DNA of 64,000 bases from an uncultured SAR116 cluster alpha proteobacterium (lineage in GTDB: Bacteria; Pseudomonadota; Alphaproteobacteria; Puniceispirillales; Puniceispirillaceae). The stretch covers positions 1 through 64,000 of the forward strand of contig CACPDC010000005.1 of NCBI GenBank assembly GCA_902632595.1. The letters run 5' to 3'. The notes below the pieces were generated by a model that did not search any database, was not told where the DNA came from, and saw nothing but the letters and a program-made list of their open reading frames with translations. Shown here in pieces: positions 26,949 through 36,929 of this stretch (position 1 is the first letter of the stretch; each line of letters begins with the position of its first letter). The position numbers were made by a program, and so were the translations under genes.

Positions 26949-29741
26949 CTAAAAATGGATCGAACCAAGAGTTTTCTTCTTATCAACAGGTGGAACAAAT
27001 TTTGTGAGGGTAATATTTTCTACAGCGCTTTTATATTCCTCAATAGTTGGGGTTCTGCCAAGTATAGCGGATAGAACAACAACTGGAGTGGAAGCCAAAA
27101 GAGATTCACCTTTTTTCTCTTCAGAATCTTCTACAACGCGTCCCTTAAAAAGACGAGTAGACGTAGCCATTACAGTATCACCTTTTGCAGCCTTCTCTTG
27201 GTTTCCCATACAAAGGTTACAACCAGGACGTTCTAAATACAATATATTATCATACTTTAAGCGAGCGGTTTGTTTGGGTTTATTATCGTTAAATTCAAAG
27301 CCAGAATATTTTTGTAATATTTCCCAATCACCTTCCTCCTTTAATTCTTCGATTATATTGTAAGTTGGAGCTGCAACAACCAGGGGCGCGTTAAAATCAA
27401 CTTTCCCTTTCTCTCTTTCCAGGTTTTTTAGCATTTGTGCTACTATTTTTATATCACCCTTATGAACCATACATGAGCCAACAAAACCCAGATCTACTTT
27501 TTTTTGAGCCATATAATGTGAAATTGGTCTAATAGTATCGTGGGTGTAACGTTTCGATATATCCTCGTTATTGACATCAGGGTCAGCAATCATTGGTTCA
27601 TCGATTTGACCCAGATCAACAATCACCTCTTCAAAATAAATAGCGTCAGTGTCAGGCTTTAAAGCCGGTCTTTCGCCATTATCTAATTCCTGGATGCGTT
27701 TTTCTGCAATTTTTATAAGCTTTTTTAGCATCCCCCCTTCATTTTCAAGACCTCTCTTTATCATGCCGTTAATACGTTTAATAGAAATCTTTAAAGACTC
27801 TTTTAGTGTTTCGTCAGTTGATATACAAATGGATGCTTTTGCCTTCATTTCAGCAGTCCAGTCTGTAAAAGTAAAAGCTTGGTCAGATAGAAGTGTGCCA
27901 ATGTGAACTTCTATGACTCTCCCCTGAAAAATATTCTCTCCGTATTTTTTTAGCATCTGAGCTTGTGTTGCGTGCACAACATCACGAAAATCCATATGCT
28001 CTGCCATTTTTCCCTGAAATGTCACTTTAACTGTTTCTGGAATTGGCATTGTGACTTCCCCGGTAGCCAAAGCTAGAGCTACTGTTCCCGAATCTGCGCC
28101 AAATGCGACGCCCTTAGACATTCGAGTGTGCGAGTCACCTCCAATTATAATTGACCAATCGTCAACAGTCAGGTCATTCAGTACTTTGTGGATTACATCT
28201 GTCAAAGGGGGGTGAATGTTATCTGGGTCCCTACCTGTAACTAAACCAAAATCCTTCATAAATTTCATAAGTTTTGGTGTGTTTTCTTGCGCCTTGATAT
28301 CCCAAACAGAAGCTGTGTGGCATCCAGATTGATACGCTCCATCTACAGTGGGTGAAATAGTGGTAGCTGCCATCGCCTCTAGTTCTTGTGATGTCATAAG
28401 TCCAGTTGTGTCCTGCGAACCTACGATGTTCACTTTTACTCTTACATCTGAACCAGCATGCAATACCGCCGTTTTTTTCTTTCCAAGAGAATTAGAATTA
28501 AAAATCTTTTCAACAGCAGTCAAACCGATACCTTGGTGAAAAACTTCCTTTGGTTTTGCATATACAGTCTCGCAATCTTTTTTTAATAAATTACATGCTA
28601 TAGTTTGCAGTTTTTTACCAAACACTACTGCATATGAACCACCCGCTCTAATAAAATCTCTTTTTTCTGGAGAGAAGGAAGAACTAATGTCAACAAGTTG
28701 TTCCCCAGTTTCGTCATGATATAATTTCATACTTTTGGTATTTATAGTAAGTGGTGTTCCAGTTTCTACAGAATATTTTTGTTCCAATACTGGGTTGCCA
28801 TCGTTGTTAAAAATAGGTTTTCCATCAGACCCTTGTTTATTTATCCAGTTTTTCAAGTCTATTCCGATACCACCTGTAACACCCACGGTTGTAAGGAATA
28901 TTGGCGAAATCCCGTTAGTTCCTGCTACTATTGGAGCTATATTTACAAATGGTATGTAAGGACTTAACGGCTTACCAGTCCAAAGGGCAACATTGTTCAC
29001 ACCAGACATTCTTGATGAACCCACACCCATAGTTCCTTTTTCTGCTACCAACATCACACTTCTATTTGGATAGTCTTTTTGCAGTTTTCGTATTTCTTTT
29101 TGTGCCTGCTCTGAAATCATGCATTTACCATGAAGCTCTCTATCAGCCCTTGAGTGTGCTTGATTCCCAGGAGATAATAGATCTGTTGATATATCTCCTT
29201 CTGCCGCAACATATGTTACAATTTTAATTTCCTCATTTAAGTCAGGAAGTTTTGTAAAAAATTCTGCCTTCGAATAACTCTCGAGCAGTTCTTTGGCTAC
29301 TGGATTTTTTTGTTTAAAGGCTGTCTCTATTCTTTTTATATCTGAGTCATATAAAAATACTTGATTCTTAAGTATCTGACTTGCTTTTTTAGCAAGGCCT
29401 TTTTTTTCACCTAACGCAATATCTAAAAGCACTCTTACAGATGGTCCTCCACGCATATGAGACAACAGTTCAAATGCGAAATCTTCAGTGATCTCTTTAA
29501 TTATATTTCCCTTAAAAATGATTTCCCGCAAGAACAAGGCTTTCTTATGAGCTGCACTTGTAGTCCCTGGTAATACATTGTAAATGAGGAGGTTGAGAGC
29601 TTTTTTTCTATTAACACTATTTGAAGTTTTAATTTCTTCAATTAATTCGGTTACCAATTCCGCATTTTCGATAGGTTTGGCGGATAAACCTTGGGATTCT
29701 CTATCTTCAATTTCTTCAAAATATGTTTCTAGCAGGTTCAT
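26949..29741 (-). CDS. acnB: aconitate hydratase B
   Basis: A 930-residue B-type aconitase of the TCA cycle that isomerises citrate and isocitrate and often also hydrates 2-methylaconitate. AcnB-specific traits are the N-terminal HEAT-like domain (about residues 1-160), the swivel domain before the catalytic core, and segments such as GSQDTTGLMTSQELEAMAATT and SGCHTASVWD. The 4Fe-4S cysteine pair is in RPGCNLCMGNQ. The length is slightly above the E. coli enzyme. It lies directly upstream of ccmA. Confidence 0.97.
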   Translation of the reverse strand: MNLLETYFEEIEDRESQGLSAKPIENAELVTELIEEIKTSNSVNRKKALNLLIYNVLPGTTSAAHKKALFLREIIFKGNIIKEITEDFAFELLSHMRGGPSVRVLLDIALGEKKGLAKKASQILKNQVFLYDSDIKRIETAFKQKNPVAKELLESYSKAEFFTKLPDLNEEIKIVTYVAAEGDISTDLLSPGNQAHSRADRELHGKCMISEQAQKEIRKLQKDYPNRSVMLVAEKGTMGVGSSRMSGVNNVALWTGKPLSPYIPFVNIAPIVAGTNGISPIFLTTVGVTGGIGIDLKNWINKQGSDGKPIFNNDGNPVLEQKYSVETGTPLTINTKSMKLYHDETGEQLVDISSSFSPEKRDFIRAGGSYAVVFGKKLQTIACNLLKKDCETVYAKPKEVFHQGIGLTAVEKIFNSNSLGKKKTAVLHAGSDVRVKVNIVGSQDTTGLMTSQELEAMAATTISPTVDGAYQSGCHTASVWDIKAQENTPKLMKFMKDFGLVTGRDPDNIHPPLTDVIHKVLNDLTVDDWSIIIGGDSHTRMSKGVAFGADSGTVALALATGEVTMPIPETVKVTFQGKMAEHMDFRDVVHATQAQMLKKYGENIFQGRVIEVHIGTLLSDQAFTFTDWTAEMKAKASICISTDETLKESLKISIKRINGMIKRGLENEGGMLKKLIKIAEKRIQELDNGERPALKPDTDAIYFEEVIVDLGQIDEPMIADPDVNNEDISKRYTHDTIRPISHYMAQKKVDLGFVGSCMVHKGDIKIVAQMLKNLEREKGKVDFNAPLVVAAPTYNIIEELKEEGDWEILQKYSGFEFNDNKPKQTARLKYDNILYLERPGCNLCMGNQEKAAKGDTVMATSTRLFKGRVVEDSEEKKGESLLASTPVVVLSAILGRTPTIEEYKSAVENITLTKFVPPVDKKKTLGSIHF

Positions 29742-30032
29742 AATTTTTTCACAATGTCTTATAACTTAAGTTATTAAATTATTTTCTATAGATATTTAAA
29801 AATTTATATAAATAATAATTTAGTTCAGAAAAAGTAAATTGGCTTTCAAATTGTTAACAATCATTACTTCCTGTTATACATAAAATTTTTAAGTATATTA
29901 TTCCACTATTTTATTTTCTTCTATGCTCGAAAATATAAAACTTCACTTGTTTTTGTATTTTTAATTATATGTTATCAGAGGTGATTATTTATAACACAAA
30001 ACAAAAAGTGAATTTGTGATTTAGGTCCTGTG

Positions 30033-32882
30033 ATGACTCATGACTCAAAAATTACCATCTTATTAGGCCCAACAAACACGGGTAAAACCCATTATGCTCT
30101 TGAGAGAATGCTTGGCTATCAATCTGGTATGATCGGATTTCCTTTGAGGTTATTGGCTCGTGAAAATTATGATAAGCTTGTTGGCAAAGTAGGTGTCTCA
30201 CAGGTTGCATTGATAACTGGTGAAGAAAAAATTCTTCCGCCTCGAGCACGTTTTTATTGCTGTACAGTGGAAGCAATGCCCCTCGAAATAAGTATTGAAT
30301 GTCTAGCTATAGATGAGGTTCAACTCGCTAGTGATAGAGATCGAGGCCATGTCTTTACGGACAGAATTTTGCATGCAAGGGGGAAGTACGAGACTCTTTT
30401 ATTAGGGGCAGAGACAATGCGACCTTTGCTGCAAAGATTGCTGCCAGAAGCGATTTTTGAAGCTAGGTTAAGAATGTCTAAATTGAGATATGACGGCCAG
30501 AAAAAAGTAACACGTCTTCTCAGAAGGTCAGCTATTGTCGCGTTTAGTGCCCCGAATGTATATCATTTAGCAGAGACTGTAAGAAGACACCGTGGTGGCA
30601 CAGCAATCGTAATGGGTTCTCTATCTCCGAGGACCAGAAATGCCCAAGTAGATATGTATCAATCTGGCGAAGTTGACTTCTTGATCGCGACAGACGCTAT
30701 TGGCATGGGCTTGAATATGGATATTCAGCATGTGGCTTTAGCAGATGAGACTAAATTTGATGGCATAAATGTTCGTCATTTATATCCAACAGAAATTGCG
30801 CAAATAGCTGGTCGTGCTGGAAGATATACGAAGGACGGAACGTTTGGTGTGACAGAAGGTTGTAGGCCGTTGGAGGAAAAAATCGTTAATGCAATTGAAA
30901 ATCATACATTCCCGCCTCTAAAAAAGCTATATTGGCGCAATAGAAACCTCTCATTTGAAAGTCTAAAGCGACTATTAAATTCATTAGAAGCGCCACCACC
31001 CGAGCCTTATTTATCTAGAAAGGCAGACGCAATTGACCATTTGAGTCTGCAAGCTTTGGCATCTATTCCTGAAATAGCTAATTTAGCATCTACAAAGGCA
31101 AGGTTAAGATTATTATGGGATGTTGCCCAAATTCCTGATTTTCGCAATATGATGACAGATAGTCATACAGTTATGCTGGCCAGAATATATCATAACCTAG
31201 CGACTACTGGAAAACTAGATAAGAAATGGGTGGAAAGTCAGCTTTTACATCTCGAAAGACATGATGGGGACATAGATACTCTTATGACAAGAATTGCACA
31301 TATTCGAACTTGGACTTATATAACTCATAAAACAGGCTGGACGGATGAGCCAGAAGAATGGCAACATCTAACTAGAACTATTGAAGACAAATTATCAGAT
31401 GAGTTACATAATAGATTAACGCAGCGCTTTGTAGATAAGCGTGCAGCCCATTTATCAAGGCGACTAAAGGAAGCAACTACTTTGATTTCATCGGTAAAAA
31501 TAGACGGCACAGTAATAGTAGAGGGGGAAGAAGTTGGTATGCTCAAGGGGTTTACTTTTCAACCTGCTATTTCTGAAAATGAGGAAAAGGCAATGATTCT
31601 CGCGGCGGCACGAAAAGCTTTGCCTGATGAGATTGAGCGGCGAGTGAAAGCTGTCTTAGCATCTGATGCTCTAGCATTCCAATTCGATGAAAAAGCTAAT
31701 GTTAAGTGGCGTGATAATGAAATTGCAAAACTGGTGAAATCGGAGCAATTATATATACCTAGAGTGGACGTTCTTGATAGTGAATTTCTTTCTGCTGATC
31801 AAAAACGGAGAATAGAAAAAAAACTTACAGTAATCCTAAAAGAGAAAGTGAAAACGCTTCTTGGAAATTTGCAACAGCTTCAAAATCCAGATGAAAACTA
31901 CCGTCAGGAGTATCCTCGACGTGATATTAAACCAGAAAATACTCCGGACGGAAAAAATACAATTAATGAATTAAGTACGCAAGAAATCCAACCTACCATT
32001 ACTTCTGAAAGTAATTTTGTAATACCTGAAAAAATTAAATTAGGTGACACCGCCAAAAATAAGGAAAAAATCATAAAAAAAATATACCAGTCTGATAACA
32101 CTAAGTCGACAGTAGTTCCGATGAGTGGGATTGCGCGTGGCATAATGTTTCAGCTTTATGAGAACTTAGGAGTGATAAATAGGAGATTGATAGCAGAACA
32201 ACTTAAAGATATGCCTGATACCGATAAACCATTTCTCGCAAAAGCTGGTATTCGTATTGGGACTGAAACAATCTTTTTGCCGGAATTGCTAAAGCCTGCT
32301 GCCATAAAATTAAGAGTGCTACTATATTCGATATTCACCCAGCAGTTTCCAGTATGTGGTCCACCACCAGAGGGAAGGGTCTCAATAGATTTAGTAGAAG
32401 GTGTGGCGGATAACTATTGGCTTTCCGCTGGGTATAGGCGTATTGGTGACAAGGTTATGAGGGTAGATATGGTAGAGCGAGTAGCTGCCCTTGTAAGAAC
32501 GGCAGCAAGAGCTGGTGAATTTCGTATTAGTGATGAAATGTTATCTCTTGCAGGTGTAGGCAGACAAACTATGGAAGCTATGATAATTGATCTGGGCTTC
32601 GACAAGCTGAAAGAAGAAGAGTCTGAAGACCCTGAAAAACCATCGATACCCATTTTTATCAAGAAACAGAAAAACTTTAATTGGCGTCCTAAGTCATCAA
32701 AAATTAATGAAAATCAGATTAAACGAAAAAGAAAGACCCAAAATCTCAGCTTTGAAAGGGAACATTCTGTATCAAATGCCAAAAATAAAAATACTATAAA
32801 AAATGTCAGAAAAAAAACGATTAAAACTAGAGAAGTAGATCCAAATTCGCCATTTGCCATTCTCGCAAATTTGAAAAAATAA
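30033..32882 (+). CDS. SUV3-like ATP-dependent RNA helicase
   Basis: A 949-residue superfamily 2 helicase similar to mitochondrial SUV3. Motif I is GPTNTGKTHYAL near residues 12-22, motif II is the SUV3-type DEVQ in AIDEVQLASDRDRGH, and motifs V/VI are ATDAIGMGLNMDIQ and IAQIAGRAGRYTKDG. A long C-terminal half follows, with a basic, low-complexity end. SUV3 works with RNA-degrading nucleases in mitochondria; a role in RNA turnover is inferred here. ATG at 30033 is preferred; an adjacent GTG lies at 30030. It overlaps nothing but abuts the S4 gene by one base. Confidence 0.92.
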   Translation: MTHDSKITILLGPTNTGKTHYALERMLGYQSGMIGFPLRLLARENYDKLVGKVGVSQVALITGEEKILPPRARFYCCTVEAMPLEISIECLAIDEVQLASDRDRGHVFTDRILHARGKYETLLLGAETMRPLLQRLLPEAIFEARLRMSKLRYDGQKKVTRLLRRSAIVAFSAPNVYHLAETVRRHRGGTAIVMGSLSPRTRNAQVDMYQSGEVDFLIATDAIGMGLNMDIQHVALADETKFDGINVRHLYPTEIAQIAGRAGRYTKDGTFGVTEGCRPLEEKIVNAIENHTFPPLKKLYWRNRNLSFESLKRLLNSLEAPPPEPYLSRKADAIDHLSLQALASIPEIANLASTKARLRLLWDVAQIPDFRNMMTDSHTVMLARIYHNLATTGKLDKKWVESQLLHLERHDGDIDTLMTRIAHIRTWTYITHKTGWTDEPEEWQHLTRTIEDKLSDELHNRLTQRFVDKRAAHLSRRLKEATTLISSVKIDGTVIVEGEEVGMLKGFTFQPAISENEEKAMILAAARKALPDEIERRVKAVLASDALAFQFDEKANVKWRDNEIAKLVKSEQLYIPRVDVLDSEFLSADQKRRIEKKLTVILKEKVKTLLGNLQQLQNPDENYRQEYPRRDIKPENTPDGKNTINELSTQEIQPTITSESNFVIPEKIKLGDTAKNKEKIIKKIYQSDNTKSTVVPMSGIARGIMFQLYENLGVINRRLIAEQLKDMPDTDKPFLAKAGIRIGTETIFLPELLKPAAIKLRVLLYSIFTQQFPVCGPPPEGRVSIDLVEGVADNYWLSAGYRRIGDKVMRVDMVERVAALVRTAARAGEFRISDEMLSLAGVGRQTMEAMIIDLGFDKLKEEESEDPEKPSIPIFIKKQKNFNWRPKSSKINENQIKRKRKTQNLSFEREHSVSNAKNKNTIKNVRKKTIKTREVDPNSPFAILANLKK

Positions 32883-33281
32883 ATGGCTGAAGACGTTTCA
32901 TTAAGGCTGGACAAGTGGCTTTGGTATGCACGTTTTTTTAAAACAAGAACGGCAGCAACAAAACTAATACAGTCTGGAAAGTTGAGAATTAACGGCAATG
33001 TGACACATAAACCACATAGAGCAGCCATTATTGGTATGGTTCTTACTTTTCCACAAGCAAATGATATTCGAGTTATAAAAATAATTCAGTTTGGAGAAAG
33101 AAGAGGTCCAGCAGTTGAAGCCCTATCTTTATATGAAGATTTATCGCCAAAAATTAATGAAATAAAAAAAGAGGAACAGCTGAAAGCAGTTGATTTTGAG
33201 ATAAGAGAGATTGGAACTGGAAGACCGACAAAAAAACAAAGACGAGAGACAGAACGATTGAAAGATAGGTTTGCCAAATGA
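32883..33281 (+). CDS. S4-domain RNA-binding protein (HslR-like)
   Basis: A 132-residue protein with an N-terminal S4 RNA-binding domain (about residues 7-65), seen in LRLDKWLWYARFFKTRTAATKLIQSGKLRINGNV. Its basic C-terminus ends TGRPTKKQRRETERLKDRF. The family includes HslR/Hsp15, which binds stalled 50S subunits with peptidyl-tRNA. The ATG directly follows the helicase stop, so the two are translationally coupled, suggesting joint RNA work. Confidence 0.9.
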   Translation: MAEDVSLRLDKWLWYARFFKTRTAATKLIQSGKLRINGNVTHKPHRAAIIGMVLTFPQANDIRVIKIIQFGERRGPAVEALSLYEDLSPKINEIKKEEQLKAVDFEIREIGTGRPTKKQRRETERLKDRFAK

Positions 33282-33307
33282 GGAAAAATTAAACTAGGAA
33301 AAAAAAT

Positions 33308-33760
33308 ATGATTGAATTTATAAAGAATTTGATATCAAAAAATGAAAATTTTGCCGATGAGCAGGGTGAAACAATCATAGAGGCAGTAACAGCTTTGTTA
33401 CTGGAAGCTGCTGTAATCGACGGTCAGATTGATGATATGGAAATCGAGCAAACCAAAAACGCTATTTGTAGTTTTTTTGATATCTCAAAAGAGAACGCAA
33501 ATCAAACCATTGAAAAGTTAATTGGTGATGCAGGTTCTAACCTTGAATTTCACGGTTTAACAAAACAAATAAGAGACCAATGTAATTATGAGGAACGAAT
33601 ACATATATTGTCGATGTTGTGGCAGATCGTTTTAGCAGATGAGCAGGTTGATTCATTAGAGTCAAATTTGATGAGAAGGCTCTCCGGATTATTATTTGTA
33701 TCAGATGTTGATTCTGGAAAAGCAAAGCAAGATGCAAGAAATCGACTGGGTCTTATTTAA
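33308..33760 (+). CDS. TerB-family tellurite-resistance-like protein
   Basis: A 150-residue acidic helical protein of the TerB/DUF533 type. The two metal-site-like repeats are seen in AAVIDGQIDDMEIEQTKNAI and IVLADEQVDSLESNLMRRLS. TerB-like proteins bind divalent metal and are common as single genes in proteobacteria; a tellurite phenotype is not implied. It follows the S4 gene by 26 bases with an AGGA ribosome-binding site and precedes fdxA. Confidence 0.85.
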   Translation: MIEFIKNLISKNENFADEQGETIIEAVTALLLEAAVIDGQIDDMEIEQTKNAICSFFDISKENANQTIEKLIGDAGSNLEFHGLTKQIRDQCNYEERIHILSMLWQIVLADEQVDSLESNLMRRLSGLLFVSDVDSGKAKQDARNRLGLI

Positions 33761-33831
33761 CCAGTACAGAGGTTAAATACGATTTTTGTTTGGTATTATA
33801 TGTGATGTTTGATTGAGCGAATGAGAGTTGA

Positions 33832-34164
33832 ATGACTTATATTGTCAATGATAAATGTATCGGGTGCAAATATACAGACTGCGTCGAGGTGTGCCCGGTA
33901 GACTGCTTTTATGAGGGGGAAAATACTCTCGTTATTAATCCAGACGAATGTATTGATTGTGGTGTGTGCGAACCAGAATGCCCTGCAGAGGCAATTTTAC
34001 CCGACACTGAACCTGGTGCTGAACAATGGGTGCAGTTTAATCTTGAAAAAAGTGTGATCTGGCCTAACATCACAGAAAGAAAAGAACCACTCCCTGAGGC
34101 GGATGAAAATTTAGATAAAACTAACAAATTTAATTCACTTTTTATAGATAAACCAGCCACTTAA
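33832..34164 (+). CDS. fdxA: ferredoxin FdxA (7Fe type)
   Basis: A 110-residue ferredoxin with two cluster motifs. The first is [17 protein letters not shown], in which the loop spacing fits a 3Fe-4S/4Fe-4S pair as in Azotobacter FdI, and the second is [16 protein letters not shown]. The remaining C-terminus lacks cysteines and is typical of the FdxA subfamily. It lies upstream of carD, the conserved alphaproteobacterial order. It is a candidate electron donor for reductive steps such as corrinoid reactivation, but that link is speculative. Confidence 0.95.
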   Translation: MTYIVNDKCIGCKYTDCVEVCPVDCFYEGENTLVINPDECIDCGVCEPECPAEAILPDTEPGAEQWVQFNLEKSVIWPNITERKEPLPEADENLDKTNKFNSLFIDKPAT

Positions 34165-34345
34165 AATTAATTAATTAGTGGTCAGACAAACAAAGATTTG
34201 TAATATTTCCTAGATTATGGTATTGTTTTGCAAAAGAAAAAATATCAAAAACCAACATAAGTTGTGTTTTTTCAAAATAGTAATAATCTCACATTGAGAC
34301 CATATACTACTAATTTCTCTAATGAAGCTAACTTGAATTGGGATA

Positions 34346-34849
34346 ATGACAAAAATTAAAGATTTTACTTATCAAGATGGGGACTTCGTGGTCTATCCAA
34401 CCCACGGTGTCGGAAAAATTCTCGGAACAGAAACGAGCAATATAGCTGGTGAAGAAGTTCAACTAATGGTCATACGTTTCGAACAAGATCGAATGACTCT
34501 TAGAGTTCCACTAGAAAAAGCCCGAACATTAGGGTTGCGAACACTCTCCTCAAGAAAACATATGGATGATGCAATTACCACATTACAAAGTAAGGCAAAG
34601 ATCCGAAGAACAATGTGGTCTCGTCGTGCCCAGGAATATGAGGCAAAAATCAAATCAGGAGATCCTGTTTCAATTGCTGAAGTTGTGCGGGACCTTCGTA
34701 AAAGGGATCCACAAATTGAGCAGTCTTATTCAGAAAGACAGATGTATCAGGCGGCATTGGAGAGGCTTGCACGGGAATTTGCAGCGATTGAAGATATCGA
34801 TCAAGAATCGGCTGCTACTAGATTGGAAGATTTAATGGACGCGGCTTGA
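34346..34849 (+). CDS. carD: CarD family transcriptional regulator
   Basis: A 167-residue protein with an N-terminal CarD/TRCF-RID domain (about residues 8-65; DFVVYPTHGVGKILG), which binds the RNA polymerase beta subunit. A helical DNA-binding C-terminal part follows (LRKRDPQIEQSYSERQMYQAALERLARE). CarD proteins stabilise open promoter complexes, including at rRNA promoters. It sits between fdxA and rpoH, with 182 bases upstream that may hold its own promoter. Confidence 0.94.
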   Translation: MTKIKDFTYQDGDFVVYPTHGVGKILGTETSNIAGEEVQLMVIRFEQDRMTLRVPLEKARTLGLRTLSSRKHMDDAITTLQSKAKIRRTMWSRRAQEYEAKIKSGDPVSIAEVVRDLRKRDPQIEQSYSERQMYQAALERLAREFAAIEDIDQESAATRLEDLMDAA

Positions 34850-34988
34850 TTTTTTTCTTGGTTCTGAGTGAAAATATCCAAAAATTATCGCAAACAGATT
34901 GGCTGATAAGCTACAAAAATTTTAAACTAAATCTATGATCTGCATCCAAGCTTCATACGTATCGATAATGAAACTTATGGAGCCTATA

Positions 34989-35876
34989 ATGTCAGACTTA
35001 TCAGACCCTGTTAAAACATCAGAGAACCGATTCATCAGAAAAGCAATGCAACGACCATTGTTGGAACGAGAATACGAGGTTGAACTTGCTAAAAAATGGC
35101 GTGATGATAAAAATCATAAAGCGATGCATGAGTTAGTAATGGCTTATGCTAAACTTGTCGTAAGTGCAGCGTCAAAATATAAACACTATGGTCTCTCAAA
35201 TGCTGACTTGATTCAGGAGGGGAACATCGGCTTAATGCAAGCCGCAGGTCGTTTTGACCCAGAACGAGGGGTTAGATTTTCTACATATGCGGCTTGGTGG
35301 ATAAGGGCGTCAATTCAAGATCACATTCTTCGTAATTGGTCTATAGTTAGAACCGGGACTACAGCGGCTCATAAATCACTATTTTTCAAATTACGAAGAT
35401 TACGAGCACAAATAGGTGAAGCTGACGGTGGTGCACTTACGGATGCTGGTAGACAAAAGATAGCTGATACTATCGGGGTAACTGTAAAAGACGTTATTGT
35501 CATGGAACAGCGCCTTTCTGGCGGGGATCAGTCTCTAAATTCTCTTCTTTCGGCAGACGTGGATACGGAAGCTATTGATTTCGTAGTTGACACACGACCC
35601 ACCCCCGAGCAGGTGACGATTTCAAGTCATGATAAACAAGTTATGTCGAATTGGCTTAATTCTGCACTCAACGAATTATCTACCAGAGAGCGTTTTATCA
35701 TTCTTAAAAGGCGTCTCAAGGAGGAAGGAACAACATTGGAGGAATTGGGCAATATGTTAGGGGTAAGCAAAGAAAGAGTGCGTCAGATAGAGCATCGCGC
35801 TTTAATTAAACTAAAACAATCTTTGCAATCTAGCACGGAATCTCATAAAGATTTATTGGAGTCATCTTTAGTTTAA
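34989..35876 (+). CDS. rpoH: RNA polymerase sigma-32 factor RpoH
   Basis: A 295-residue heat-shock sigma factor. Region 2 is seen in DLIQEGNIGLMQAAGRFDPERGVRFSTYAAWWIRASIQDHILRNWSIVRTGTT, the RpoH box region in KSLFFKLRRLRAQIG, and region 4 in the C-terminal GNMLGVSKERVRQIEHRALIKL. The frame stays open 18 codons further upstream (to 34935), but ATG at 34989 starts the conserved part. It lies 139 bases after carD and should control heat-shock genes such as clp and groE. Confidence 0.95.
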   Translation: MSDLSDPVKTSENRFIRKAMQRPLLEREYEVELAKKWRDDKNHKAMHELVMAYAKLVVSAASKYKHYGLSNADLIQEGNIGLMQAAGRFDPERGVRFSTYAAWWIRASIQDHILRNWSIVRTGTTAAHKSLFFKLRRLRAQIGEADGGALTDAGRQKIADTIGVTVKDVIVMEQRLSGGDQSLNSLLSADVDTEAIDFVVDTRPTPEQVTISSHDKQVMSNWLNSALNELSTRERFIILKRRLKEEGTTLEELGNMLGVSKERVRQIEHRALIKLKQSLQSSTESHKDLLESSLV

Positions 35877-35904
35877 AAATCTATATAATAGGTAATGCAA
35901 AAAC

Positions 35905-36843
35905 ATGCGTCAGGAATATGATTCATCCATCCATCTTTTTCCTGATATAGAACCGTTTGACTGTGGTTATTTCGAACAGGATGGTCACGAAATTTATTAT
36001 GAGCAAGTGGGCAATCCTCATGGAAAGCCGATACTATTTTTACACGGAGGACCTGGTGCTGGTTGCTCACCTGCGCATAGGAGATTATTTGATCCCGAAA
36101 AGTTTAGAGCCATACTTTTTGATCAACGCGGTTCTGGACGGTCCAAACCTATTGCTTCCATAAAAAATAACACTACGAAGAATTTGATATCAGACATTAA
36201 TTATTTGCGTGAAAAACTCAAAATAAAGAAATGGACGTTATTTGGGGGTTCTTGGGGGAGCACATTAGCGCTTGTTTATGCGATAGAAAATCCTGCGTAT
36301 GTATCTGCATTGATACTTAGAGGTATATTTCTTGGAACAAACGCGGAAATTGATTGGTATTTACATGATATGGGAAAATTTTTCCCGGAGGCTCACGCCC
36401 GTTTTACATCGCACATACCAATAGAGGAGCAACATGACATATTGTTCGCGTATTATAAGAGGTTAACGAGTACCGATCTGAAAATTCGAAACGAAGCAGC
36501 TAAATTCTTTGCTTCATACGAAAATTCATGTGCCACTTTGCATGCCGAAAACCGAGATCCAGGTCACTCTGCCTTGAGTATAGCTATCTTGGAAGCTTAT
36601 TATTTTATGAATCATTGTTTTTTACCAGCTGATTACATTGTCAAGAATGTTGGATATATTAAACAACTTCCATGTTATATTGTACAGGGTCGCCACGATG
36701 TAATTTGTCCTCCTATAAGTGCCTACAAATTGCATAAGATTTGGGGACATAACTCTAAATTGTTGTTCGTCGATGATGCGGGTCATTCGGCTTTTGAGCA
36801 TGGGACATTGAGAAACTTAATGTTGTTTCTACAAACTATTTAA
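35905..36843 (+). CDS. pip: prolyl aminopeptidase (proline iminopeptidase)
   Basis: A 312-residue alpha/beta-hydrolase that releases N-terminal proline from peptides. The oxyanion segment is LHGGPGAGCSPAHRRLFDP, the nucleophile elbow is GGSWGSTLAL, and the C-terminal histidine is in DDAGHSAFE. The opening YDSSIHLFPDIEPFDCGYFEQDGHEIYYE matches the S33 prolyl aminopeptidases. No signal peptide is seen, so it is cytoplasmic. It follows rpoH by 28 bases. Confidence 0.93.
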   Translation: MRQEYDSSIHLFPDIEPFDCGYFEQDGHEIYYEQVGNPHGKPILFLHGGPGAGCSPAHRRLFDPEKFRAILFDQRGSGRSKPIASIKNNTTKNLISDINYLREKLKIKKWTLFGGSWGSTLALVYAIENPAYVSALILRGIFLGTNAEIDWYLHDMGKFFPEAHARFTSHIPIEEQHDILFAYYKRLTSTDLKIRNEAAKFFASYENSCATLHAENRDPGHSALSIAILEAYYFMNHCFLPADYIVKNVGYIKQLPCYIVQGRHDVICPPISAYKLHKIWGHNSKLLFVDDAGHSAFEHGTLRNLMLFLQTI

Positions 36844-36929
36844 GTTGACAAATATGGGTTTGGCTCTGTCTGATACATAGTGCTTAACATATTCATCAAC
36901 TTAATTGGCATCCACCTAAGATATGCTAA

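Noticed and set aside
29742-30032. 291-base AT-rich gap between acnB and the helicase, checked for tRNA, sRNA or riboswitch
   Set aside because: No cloverleaf or GC-rich fold visible; it probably holds only the two divergent promoters.
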